Source: Lingula anatina (lineage: Eukaryota > Brachiopoda > Lingulata > Lingulida > Lingulidae). From it: DNA of 64,000 nucleotides. The translations under genes were made by a program, and so were the position numbers. Below the pieces are notes generated by a model that did no database searches, was not told the DNA's origin, and was given only the letters and a program-made list of their open reading frames with translations. This document shows positions 1 through 11,003 of the stretch, in pieces. Each line of letters begins with the position of its first letter. Position 1 is the stretch's first letter. The DNA lies in contig NW_019775886.1 of NCBI RefSeq assembly GCF_001039355.2, positions 26,351-90,350 of the forward strand, written 5' to 3'.

Positions 1-990
1 GAAGTATTACCTGGTAAAAAAGTTATTCTGTTTTGGAACGATGAAAGAAAGCTTCTTCCATTTCAACCAGATCAAAACGTGGAGATATTTCAGAACTGTT
101 CTGTAAGTGATTGTCTTTTTACGCACAATCACTCTTTTGTCAAACATGCTGCAGCCATCCTATTTCTCATCCCTCTTGCTGATATTTCTGTCCACAAATG
201 GCCCCCTAAGAAGAATCATCAAAGATGGGTGTTCTGGACAAGAGAACCCCCCTGCTACATTAACCCCTTCCCATCATCCCAGTGGCATGGACTAGAACAA
301 AGCATCAACTGGACATTGACATACAAAAAAAATGCAGATATCCATGCACCATATGGCATAGTTGTACCCAGAGTTAAACCTTTGAACAGAACATTTCTGG
401 ATGTGGCAAAGAGAAAAACCAAATTAGCATTTGCTATGATAAGCCACTGCAAAACTGGGAGTGAGAGATCAAGTTACATAAAACTCCTGAGAAAATATAT
501 GCCTGTTGATGTATACGGGAGTTGTGGTGAAATGGGAAAGAGAAATAGCACCGAGTACAATTCCTTATTTGGCAAGTATAAATTTTATTTGGCATTTGAG
601 AATAACTTCCTGAAGGAATATCTCACGGAGAAGTTTTTTAATACAGTCGATTACGACGTAGTGGCAGTCACCAGAGGTGGGGCAAACTACAGTGATCTGG
701 GTATTAAACCAGAGTGGCATATTGACACTCAGGACTTCTCTTCTCCTAAAGAACTGGCTCAGTATTTGTTACGCTTGGACAAGAATGACACCCTCTATGC
801 ACAGCACCTCCTATGGAAGAATTATTATCAGATCCCTCCTGGTTGGTCATGGACTACCAATTTGTTGTGTACTCTGTGCAGTAAAGTGCACAATACTTCT
901 GAACCTATCAAGTGGTACACAAAACAACAGCTCATCCAGAACTTTTATGAACCTTGGTGCCAGAAGCCGAATGATCTTCCTGATCACTAG
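1..990 (+). CDS. alpha-1,3-fucosyltransferase (GT10), 5'-truncated by window edge
   Basis: The reading frame is open from base 1 to the TAG at 988-990, giving about 329 residues; the start, cytoplasmic tail and TM anchor lie outside the window. GT10 enzymes move fucose from GDP-fucose to GlcNAc on glycan chains, normally as type II Golgi membrane proteins. Seen in the sequence: an N-terminal GT10-type segment (KKVILFWNDE), the acceptor-side core QRWVFWTREPP, the family signature SINWTLTYKKNADIHAPYG, then a C-terminal GDP-fucose-binding block reading YKFYLAFENN...YLTEKFFN. Several N-x-S/T sites and a late cysteine cluster (LLCTLCSK) are typical. The catalytic domain in one uninterrupted exon is common in invertebrate members. 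It is convergent with the EVA1C-like gene. Which FUT paralogue it is cannot be told; family assignment is firm. Confidence 0.93.
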   Translation, partial: EVLPGKKVILFWNDERKLLPFQPDQNVEIFQNCSVSDCLFTHNHSFVKHAAAILFLIPLADISVHKWPPKKNHQRWVFWTREPPCYINPFPSSQWHGLEQSINWTLTYKKNADIHAPYGIVVPRVKPLNRTFLDVAKRKTKLAFAMISHCKTGSERSSYIKLLRKYMPVDVYGSCGEMGKRNSTEYNSLFGKYKFYLAFENNFLKEYLTEKFFNTVDYDVVAVTRGGANYSDLGIKPEWHIDTQDFSSPKELAQYLLRLDKNDTLYAQHLLWKNYYQIPPGWSWTTNLLCTLCSKVHNTSEPIKWYTKQQLIQNFYEPWCQKPNDLPDH

Positions 991-1265
991 CTGATGAAAT
1001 AGGATGCACAGTAGCACGCATCATGTGATATTTTGAGAATTTCAAAAACTTTAAATTAATATATACTTGTATGACTCAAGAGAACAATAGTTGGAAAGGT
1101 GAAATTTGCAAAAGGAGAATATCCATATGGTTAAATGAGCGTGGTGGAGTGTGTTGATCTGTATCAACATGCCTGGTATCAAAAACATAACAAAGAAGTG
1201 TATCTAAAATAATGTTATTCATATAATACAAGATGGCAGTAAAACTGCAGTTATTTTATATATAT

Positions 1266-1271
1266 AATAAA
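1266..1271 (+). promoter_or_regulatory. candidate poly(A) signal AATAAA for the fucosyltransferase
   Basis: AATAAA lies about 275 bases after the stop codon on the coding strand. The same hexamer is kept at 6163-6168 after the second copy. Other AATAAA motifs occur further on, so the site actually used is not settled. Confidence 0.4.
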
Positions 1272-1620
1272 TGATCTGATGGAAGATACATACAAACTTG
1301 ACTTAAATATGAACACTTATCATACAATGAGGTAAAATTCTAAATATCTCTTTGTACTTTAAAAAATGTCTTAAGAGTTTTTAAAAGGCACTAGCATAAT
1401 AGGGATTAGTTCTGTTGGTTTTATTGTTTGCTCACCTAGCGACTTGTTTCACACATTGGCAATTTCAATATACATGCAAAAGCAAGAAATAATTTTCATT
1501 AGAATAATAGGCCTTAACGAATATGAAAACAAGATCATGGTGCCATACTGACCTATGAATTGGATATTGCCTCTGACTCCTGAATGCATCATGTATTTTG
1601 TTTGACATATGGGCTCAAAG

Positions 1621-2088
1621 TACCCTCTACCAGGGCGACTGATAGATTTTTTGACAGATATTCACATATGTCTCTAGATAGATAGATAGATGGTCATTTT
1701 GGTCTGAAGTCACCCTGTTGAGAAATCCCATGTGGAAACAATTATCTCTGCGCGCGCGCCAAAGGCTTTGTACTCGCTCTGCATGAGCTGAGCTTCACAA
1801 CGATGTGATAACTGCTCGTTACGCAACCAGTCTAAGGCTTTTTTATCTGTCACAGAAGAGCAAGTGATTAAAGTCAGAGCAATTAACTGTCTTGATTGCT
1901 GTCACGCAGACTTAAACTGGACCTGCTAAGTGGCAGTGCCTGAGCAGTTATGCAAACAATTACCAGGCATGTAATCAGCCTTGAGATTTCTCTACAGGGT
2001 GACTTCAGACCAAAATGACCATCTATCTAGCTAGAGACATATCTGTGAATATCTGTGAAAAATCTATCAGTCGCCCTGGTAGAGGGTA
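1621..2088. mobile_element. foldback MITE, 468 bp, ~100-bp inverted ends, 9-bp TSD (haplotype A)
   Basis: Both ends read TACCCTCTACCAGGGCGA inward and stay near-identical as inverted repeats for roughly 100 bases. The element is flanked by the direct repeat GGCTCAAAG (1612-1620 and 2089-2097). There is no coding capacity. Long inverted ends with 9-bp target duplications are typical of Mutator-like (MULE) non-autonomous elements; that class call is inference. The matching site in the other copy (6518-6526) is empty. Confidence 0.85.
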
Positions 2089-3646
2089 GGCTCAAAGAAT
2101 GGTGAATTTTCATATGTTTCATAAACACAACTTTTGCTTCAAGTATGATAGCTTATTTGCAAGTTAAAGAAAACCAGATGCATTTGCTTTATAACTTGGG
2201 GCATTACTATGGCCAACTGGTACAAGCAGTTTTGTGCATTACACCCGACAGTTTGTTCGGCTGATCCAAATTATTTGTCATGATCATTCCAATTTATTGT
2301 ACCCAAGCAACATCTATTAATCTTTGTGTGCACTTATTTGGTGCCACAGGTGGTTTTATCTGACATGAAAGCCATAAAGTCATGTATGCTTTGTAGGTCT
2401 TTGTCTAGAAGTGGTCATTGCAATACTAAGCCTTGAAATATAACATCTGAAAAACATATGTTTACGGAGAAGCCCATATCCAAGTTTTTATATATCATGT
2501 CAAACTGATCAACCTTATGCTGTTCAAAGTTAAAAGCTGGTCATATCCATCACACTTCAAATTATCTGAGGCAAGGTTGAAGTTAAAACCTATGGCTTGC
2601 AAAATCTAGCTATCATACTTTCACAATTAAGTTAGGGCTCTCTAAAATCTATAAGAAAACTCATCATATCTTCAAGTACCTGTCAAACATAAGCTACATA
2701 CATGGCCAAATAGTAGCATGTTTTGTTTGGTCATCATAGGTAACACACATTTTCATATCTGGAAAAGTCTATAGGGAAGGATAGCAACTTTCAAGAAAAC
2801 AACATGTAAATGTGTGCCTTCAAATGTGTATAAAAGATTAAGTAAAACTTGCCAATTAAAAAGCACATGCACACAGTTAAGCATTAACGCTTACAAAAGC
2901 TAAAGAAAAAGACCATGATATCTAATAAAATTTGTGCCTTGACAGCCTTACACTGAGGCAGTGGGAATGGCAAGCTGTGAATAAATACTTCAGTAAACAG
3001 GTGTTTAATAACTCACTCTAAAATAACAATTGATTCCCCAAATTTCTCTTCTGCTCAGTAAGTATCATAATATCAGTATACTCATGTAACATGATTGTGG
3101 GTAGTCTCAGTCTAATTGCAAACACAAGCATCTTTCTGAAACGTCAAATCCTATCTTTAGAGGTCCAACATACAAAATTTCAACCAAATAACTAAATGAT
3201 GTATTTATCTATACTCACACCATTTAGTACCTTCCCATATAACATTGCTTCAGATGAGCTTGTATAACTCTGAGACTCCTGATCTATTACCAAAAATAAC
3301 CAAAATTGATGTTTTGCATTTGAACCAATAACTGTATTATAATACTGGAACCTAGGGTTTTGCTGAATCAATACGTTCTTGTATATTCAGACACTGCATA
3401 GATTCATTACAGGACATACAAGAGAATATTGCACTGGATGGAGAAGATGTGAATAACAACTATGGCACTACTATGGCAACCAATCCCAGTAGAGAAACTA
3501 AAGCACTTCAGGTATGCTACACATTGCTGACAGTAACAGGTCACTTGAGCCACAGATCTGAGGAATACACCATGCTGCCTTCATGAAAGGAGACATACTC
3601 CATCACATTTGTAAGCACCATTCTTGTGCTACGGACATTGACTCCA

Positions 3647-3954
3647 TCATCCATAGTAGTTGTTCAGACTACGTTCCCCTGGCTCGTCATCTCCTCGTAA
3701 CGTGTTCCTCCCATGGAATCGCACAGGCCCTGGATCTAGGCCAACATCAAAATTGTCATAATTGCTATAGAGGTCGAAGTTGAGATCTCTACTAGGGGTA
3801 AGTCTATGATTTGCCACTGGTTCAGAAATGTCTAGTTTTACTCTTTTGTGTTTTCTATGTACGTAAGACAGTCTAACAATGATTGCAAGTAAAACTAAAA
3901 TGAGTCCTATGCAGAGGCTCACGACTAGATAAAGGATAAGTTTTTCTTGATTAC
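3647..3954 (-). CDS. EVA1C: EVA1C-like exon 8 (haplotype A copy)
   Basis: Same 308-base terminal exon and protein as 8580-8887, ending at the TGA whose complement is 3647-3649. It lies downstream of the other copy's stop and could not be added to the same message. Confidence 0.85.
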
Positions 3955-4026
3955 CTGTAAAGAAAAAAGTCAACAGATTAAATACAGCATTTGATGTTCA
4001 GTGTGATTCAAACTGTAAGAATGCAC

Positions 4027-4083
<57 letters not shown>

Positions 4084-7000
4084 ACTGTTATTATTAAAAT
4101 AACCGTAATCTAGATTTTAATTTTGTCAAGAAAATTGCTAAGAAGCAATATATCTCCATTTTATTTAAAATTTCAAACTAATTTAAATTAATCTTACAAA
4201 TACCAGACTGTCAAAACAAAGGTGAAATAACCTGCACATTCAATCTGTTATAAAAGTATTTATATTCACAGCATGTTTTAACCACCTTTTACCCATACTT
4301 ACTATCTAAATACTGTTTAGTGTTGATCCAGTCAACAACAAATCCTATATGATCTCGGTCTCCTCTTGTTTTACTTTCTGCTATATGTATCCCCTCTGTG
4401 TAGTTGATACAGATGGTAAAGGTGGACATGTTTGGACTACTGGTGGTGGCAGGTTCACTGGCTTTAGGTGCGGCTGAAAGCAAAAACAATATATATGTGA
4501 GATGAAGTGTAAACAAAATAGCATGAAGATTTTTAAAAACTTATATTAAGAATTTTATTAGCAATAGCTCACAATTCATATTCAATATTGAGGCAAGAAC
4601 CAAAAATAATTAAATTTTTGAAGCTAAATTCATCAAATCGATATAATAACACAGATCAAAACATTACATGAAACTGACCCATTCAACATTATTTTTAATG
4701 TTTTATATTAAAGGACAACAAGAGATTGCCACTGAGCAGTATAACCTCTCTCAGGTTATGGATTCTCACATACCAACCTTTTTCCCTGGATGGAGATTCA
4801 GTGAACAGCACATGTTGAAATTTTGTATTGACATATGCTGGTAGTTTATCTGCACTTCCACTCGGTGACTTTCCATTATTTAAGTCATAACCAGAATTAT
4901 GTCTTCCTCTCTGCTCATTCTCATTATTTTCCCCGCTCAACTCAGGCCCTGAATTCCCCCCTCCTTCGTAGAAATAGTCTTCGTCCCTGGGATTTGAAGT
5001 GGGGTCCACAGGGTGTGATGAGTCTGGAGACCTTCCTCTTCCATTATTTTTTCCTCCTCTTCCTCCATGATTGTCATGTCTGATCTTTGTTGTTGGGATG
5101 GTTGTACTGGTGACAGTTGTAGATGGCGTTGTAAACAGGGATTCAATATTAAATCCCTTCTTCATGACTCTCTTTGGAACTGAAGCAAACAGCACACAAA
5201 TTATACAATGATGTATGACATTTTATATCTTAAAATAAAAAGATGGACAAAATGCATAAAATGCATGGAATGTTGAGGTATGCTACTTAACAGACATGAT
5301 TTCAGGTTTAAAGAAAAAGTTAAGAAGAAATATTATGGTGGCCTTAAAGCTAGGGGTCTAAGAGCTGTTCACAGGAACACTGCCTTGGAAAATAGGATTT
5401 CCTACTTAAACTGCAAACAAGGCAGCAAAGCTGTCAAATGTACAGACAAAGAACANCTCCTTATTTGGCAAGTATAAATTTTATTTGGCATTTGAGAATA
5501 ACTTCCTGAAGGAATATCTCACGGAGAAGTTTTTTAATACTGTCGATTACGACGTAGTGGCAGTCACCAGAGGTGGGGCCAACTACAGTGATCTGCGTAT
5601 TAAACCAGAGTGGCATATTGATACTCAGGACTTCTCTTCTCCTAAAGAACTGGCTCAGTATTTGTTACGCTTGGACAAGAATGACACCCTCTATGCACAG
5701 CACCTCCTATGGAAGAATTTTTATCAGATCCCTCCTGGTTGGTCATGGACCACCAATTTGTTGTGTACTCTGTGCAGTAAATTGCACAATACTTCTGAAC
5801 CTGTGAAGTGGTACACAAAACAACAGCTCATCCAGAACTTCTATAAACCTTGGTGCCAGAAGCCGAATGATCTTCCTGATCACTAGCTGATGAAATAGGA
5901 TGCACAGTGGCACGCATCATGTGACATTTTGGGATTTTTCAAAAACTTTAAATTAATATATACTTGTACGACTCAAGAGAACATTAGTTGGAAAGGTGAA
6001 ATTTGCAAAAGGAGAATATCGATATGGTTAAATGAGCGTGGTGGAGTGTGTTGATCTGTATCAACATGCCTGGTATCAAAAACATAACAAAGAAGTGTAT
6101 CTAAAATAATGTTATTCATATAATACAAGATGGCAGTAAAACTGCAGTTATTTTATATATATAATAAATGATCTGATGGAAGATACATACAAACTTGACT
6201 TAAATATGAACACTTATCATACAATGAGGTAAAATTCTAAATATCTCTTTGTACTTTAAAAAATGTCTGAAGAGTTTTTAAAAGGCACTAGCATAATGGG
6301 GATTAGTTCTGTTGGTTTTATTATTTGCTCACCTAGTGACTTGTTTCACACATTGGCAAATTCAATATACATGCAAAAGCAAGAAAAAAATTTCATAAGC
6401 ATAATAGGCCTTAACAAATATGAAAACATGATCATGGTGCCATACTGTGACCTATGAATTGGACATAAGTTGGCTTGCCTCCGACTCCTGAATGCATCAC
6501 TTATTTTGTTCGACATGTGCTAAAAGAATGGTGAATTTACGTATGTTTCATAAACACAACTTTTGCTTCAAGTATGATAGCTTATTTGCAAGTTAAAGAA
6601 AACCAGATGCATTTGCTTTATAACTTGGGGCATTACTATGGCCAACTGGTACAAGCAGTTTTGTGCATTACGCCTGACAGTTTGTTCGGCTGATCCAAAT
6701 TATTTGTCATGATCATTCCAATTTATTGTACCCAAGCAACATCTATTTATCTTTGTGTGCACTTATTTGGTGCCACAGGTGGTTTTATTTGACATGAAAG
6801 CCATAAAGCCATGTATGTTTTGTACCCTCTACCAGGGCGACTGATAGATTTTTTTACAGATATTCACAGACATGTCTCTAGATAGATAGATGGTCATTTT
6901 GGTCCTAAGTCACCCTGTTGAGAAATCCCATGTGGAAACAATTATCTCTGCGCACACGCCAAAGGCTTTGTACTCGCTCTGCATGAGCTGAGCTTCACAA

Positions 7001-8952
7001 CGATGTGATAACTGCTTGTTACGCAACCAGTCTAAGGCTTTTTTATCTGTCACAGAAGAGCAAGTGATTAAAGTCAGAGTAATTAACTGTCTTGATTGCT
7101 GTCACCCAGACTTAGACTGGACCTGCTAAGTGGCAGTGCCTGAGCAGTTATGCAAACAATTACCAGCCATGTAATCAGCCTTGAGATTTCTCAACAGGGT
7201 GACTTAGGACCAAAATGACCATCTATCTATCTAGAGACATATCTGTGAATATCTGTAAAAAATCTATCAGTCGCCCTGGTAGAGGGTATATGTTTTGTAG
7301 GTCTTTGTCTGGAAATGGTCATCATCCACACTGTGGCTGGCATATAATGACCTTGCAATACTAAGCCTTGAAATATATCATTTGAAAAACATATGTTTAC
7401 GGAAAAGCCCATATCCAACTTTTTATATATCATGTCAAACTAATCAGCTTTATGCTGTTCAAAGTTAAAACCTGGTCATATCCATCACACTTCAAATTAT
7501 TTTAGCAAGGTTGAAGTTAAAACCTATGGCTTGCAAAATCTAGCTATCATACTTTCACAATAAAGTTAGGGCTCTTTAAAATCTATAAGAAAACTCATCT
7601 TATCTTCAAGTACCTGTCAAACATAAGCTACATACATGGCCAAATAGTAGCATGTTTTGTTTGGTCATCATAGGTAACATATGTTTTCATATCTGGAACA
7701 GTCTATAGGGAAGAGCAGTAACTTTCAAGAAAACAACATGTAAATGTGTGCCTTCAAATGTGTATAAAAGATTAAGTAAAACTTGCCAATTAAAAAGCAC
7801 ATGCACACAGTTAAGCATTAATGCTTACAAAAACTGAAGAAAAAGACCATGACATCTAATAAAATTTGTGCCTTGACAGCCTTACACTGAGGCAGTGGGA
7901 ATGGCAAGCTGTGAATAAATACTTCAGTAAACAGGTGTTTAACAACTCACTCTAAAATAACAATTGATTCCCCAAATTTCTCTTCCTCTCAGCAAGTGTC
8001 ATAATATCACTCATGAAACAAGATTGTGGGTAGTCTCAGTCTAATTGCAAACACAAGCATCTTTCTGACACGTCAAATCCTATCTTTAGAGGTCCAAAAT
8101 ACAAAATTTCAACCAAATAACTAAATGGTGTATTTATATATACTCATACCATTTAGTACCTTCCCATATAACATTGCTTCAGATGAGTGTATAACTCTGA
8201 GACTCCTGATCTATTACCAAAAATAACCAAAATTGATGTTTTGCATTTGAACCAATAACTGTATTATAATACTGGAACCTAGGTTTTTGCTGAATCAATA
8301 CGTTCTTGTATATTCAGACACTGCATAGATTCATTACAGGACATACAAGAGAATATTGCACTGGATGGAGAGGATGTGAATAACAACTATGGCACTACTA
8401 TAACTATGGCAACCAATCCCAGTAGAGAAACTAAAGCACTTCAGGTATGCTACACATTGGTGACAGTAACAGGACACTTGAGCCACAGATCTGAGGAATA
8501 CACCATGCTGCCTTCATGAAAGGAGACATACTCCATCACATTTGTAAGCACCATTCTTGTGCTACGGACATCGACTCCATCATCCATAGTAATTGTTCAG
8601 ACTTCGCTCCCCTGGCTCGTCATCTCCTCGTAACGTGTTCCTCCCATGGAATCGCACAGGCCCTGGATCTAGGCCAACATCAAAATTGTCATAATTGCTA
8701 TAGAGGTCAAAGTTGAGATCTCTACTAGGGGTAAGTCTATGATTTGCCACTGGTTCAGAAATGTCTAGTTTTACTCTTTTGTGTTTTCTATGTACATAAG
8801 ACAGTCTAACAATGATTGCAAGTAAAACTAAAATGAGTCCTATGCAGAGGCTCACGACTAGATAAAGGATAAGTTTTTCTTGATTACCTGTAAAGAAAAA
8901 AGTCAACAGATTAAATACAGCATTTGATGTTCAGTGTGATTCAAACTGTAAG

Positions 8953-9001
<49 letters not shown>

Positions 9002-10961
9002 CTGTTATTATTAAAATAACCATAATCTAGGTTTTAATTTTGTCAAGAAAATTGCGAAGAAGCAATATATCTCCATTTTATTTAAAATTTCAAACTAATT
9101 TGAATTAATCTTACAAATACCAGACTGTCAAAACAAAGGTGAAATAACTTTCTGTTATAAAAGTATTTATATTCACAGCATGTTTTTAACCACCTTTCAC
9201 CCATACTTACTATCTAAATACTGTTTAGTGTTGATCCAGTCAACAACAAATCCTATATGATCTCGGTCTCCTCTTGTTTTACTTTCTGCTATATGTATCC
9301 CCTCTGTGTAGTTGATACAGATGGTAAAGGTGGACATGTTTGGACTACTGGTGGTGGCAGGTTCACTGGCTTTAGGTGTGGCTGAAAGCAAAAACAATAT
9401 ATATGTGAGATGAAGTGTAAACAAGATAGCATGAAGATTTTTAAAAACTTATCTTAATATTAAGAATTTTATTAGCAATAGCTCACAATTCACATTCAAT
9501 ATTGAGGCAAGCACCAAAAATAATGAAATTTCTGATGCTTAATTCATCAAATCAATTTGGTTACACAAATCAAAACATTATTTGAAATTGACCTATTCAA
9601 CATTATCTTTATTTTTTTTATATTAAAGGACAACAAGCGAATGCCAATGAGCACTTATAACCTCTCTCAGGTTATGGATTCTCACACACCAACCTTTTTC
9701 CCTGGATGGAGATTCAGTGAACAGCACATGTTGAAATTTTGTATTGACATATGCTGGTAGTTTATCTGCACTTCCACTCGGTGACTTTCCATTATTTAAG
9801 TCATAACCAGAATTATGTCTTCCTCTCTGCTCATTCTCATTATTTTCCCCGCTCAACTCAGGCCCTGAATTCCCTCCTCCTTCGTAGAAGTAGTCTTCAT
9901 CCCTGGGATTTGAAGTGGGGTCCACAGGGTGTGATGAGTCTGGAGACCTTCCTCTTCCATTATTTTTTCCTCCTCTTCCTCCATGATTGTCATGTCTGAT
10001 CTTTGTTGTTGGGATGGTTGTACTGGTGACGGTTGTAGATGGCGTTGTAAACAGGGATTCAATATTAAATCCCTTCTTCATGACTCTCTTTGGAACTGAA
10101 GCAAATAGCACACAAATTATACAATGATGTATGACATTTTACATCTTAAAATAAAAAGATGGACAAAATGCATAAATTGCATGGAATATTGAGGTATGCT
10201 ACTTAACAGACATGATTTCAGGTTGAAAGAAAAAATTAAGAAGAAATATTATGGTGGCCTGAAAGCTAGGGGTCTAGGAGCTGTTCACAGGAACACTGCC
10301 TTGGAAAATAGGATTTCCTACTTAAACTGCAAAAAAAAAAAAAAACATACCTCAACTTTTAACTCAACTTTTTTTACACCATGAATACTGCATACTCATA
10401 TACCACTTGTCTCATGCCATTTGTAATTTTTTTCCTAGGCAGATAAATCAAGTATGATTTTATCTTTTGAAATGTAAGTAAACTGTGATGTAGGGCAGTG
10501 GCTCAAGAAGTGAAAGTCCTGCTTACCACATGTGTAAACAACAATCAGGTATTTATATGTCCCTGGCGAGCACGGTTCTCCAAAGTTACGAGTGTTTGCA
10601 GTCATGGCACAATGGCGACGCCCATGGCACCTTTTCACAACCTGATCTAAGGCAGCTTCTGACTGGCATTCTGGAAAAACAAAGCAGAAATCTGAGATAA
10701 AGTTCTTTACTGTTCTTTAATTTCGGTCCAAATCCATATGACATTTTTTACATTCCTAGCTGTTATCTGATACATTATTTTAGCAATAGTTAATATGAAA
10801 GCAATATTATCATTCTACTTTGGCTTCACTAATAACCATATCAATGAAATTAAGTTCAGAAATCAGTATACCTTCAGCAGTTAATTGATGCAGAGGCTAG
10901 CTACTTCTTCATCTGAAGTTACACACAACCCAGAACATAAAATATCAGTACACAATATGCT

Positions 10962-11003
<42 letters not shown>

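Larger units (their letters stand above)
991..3646. other. intergenic/3' flank between fucosyltransferase and EVA1C-like gene
   Basis: Apart from the poly(A) candidate and the MITE at 1621-2088, this stretch is AT-rich with no credible reading frame. It must contain the 3' UTRs of two convergent genes. Their ends cannot be fixed from sequence alone. Confidence 0.7.
558..5425 (+). repeat. haplotype copy A of a ~4.9-kb direct duplication
   Basis: From the SLFGK codons of the fucosyltransferase to the shared tract ending TCCTACTTAAACTGCAAA, this block is repeated in the same order and orientation at 5457-10331. It holds the fucosyltransferase 3' part and EVA1C-like exons 6-8. Differences are scattered substitutions, microsatellite length changes and transposon presence or absence, including in introns. 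That pattern fits two alleles. Confidence 0.88.
5887..8579. other. second copy of the intergenic/3' flank
   Basis: This matches 991-3646 except for the MITE position and small indels, including about 30 extra bases near 7320-7350. No gene is seen. Confidence 0.7.
5457..10331 (+). repeat. haplotype copy B of the ~4.9-kb direct duplication
   Basis: This is the partner of 558-5425, starting one base after the N at 5456. All coding exons are intact and have the same lengths as in copy A (402, 171 and 308 bases for EVA1C-like exons 6-8). Confidence 0.88.

Noticed and set aside
4835-5146. Long frames overlapping EVA1C-like exon 6 on the plus strand and in another minus frame (also at 9751-10062)
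   Set aside because: They are shadows of the stalk exon, whose low-complexity composition leaves other frames open. No splice or family support.
5485-5886. An independent short fucosyltransferase gene starting at the internal Met-like codon
   Set aside because: The frame continues upstream to the contig edge at 5457 and matches the middle of the longer copy. There is no separate start or leader.
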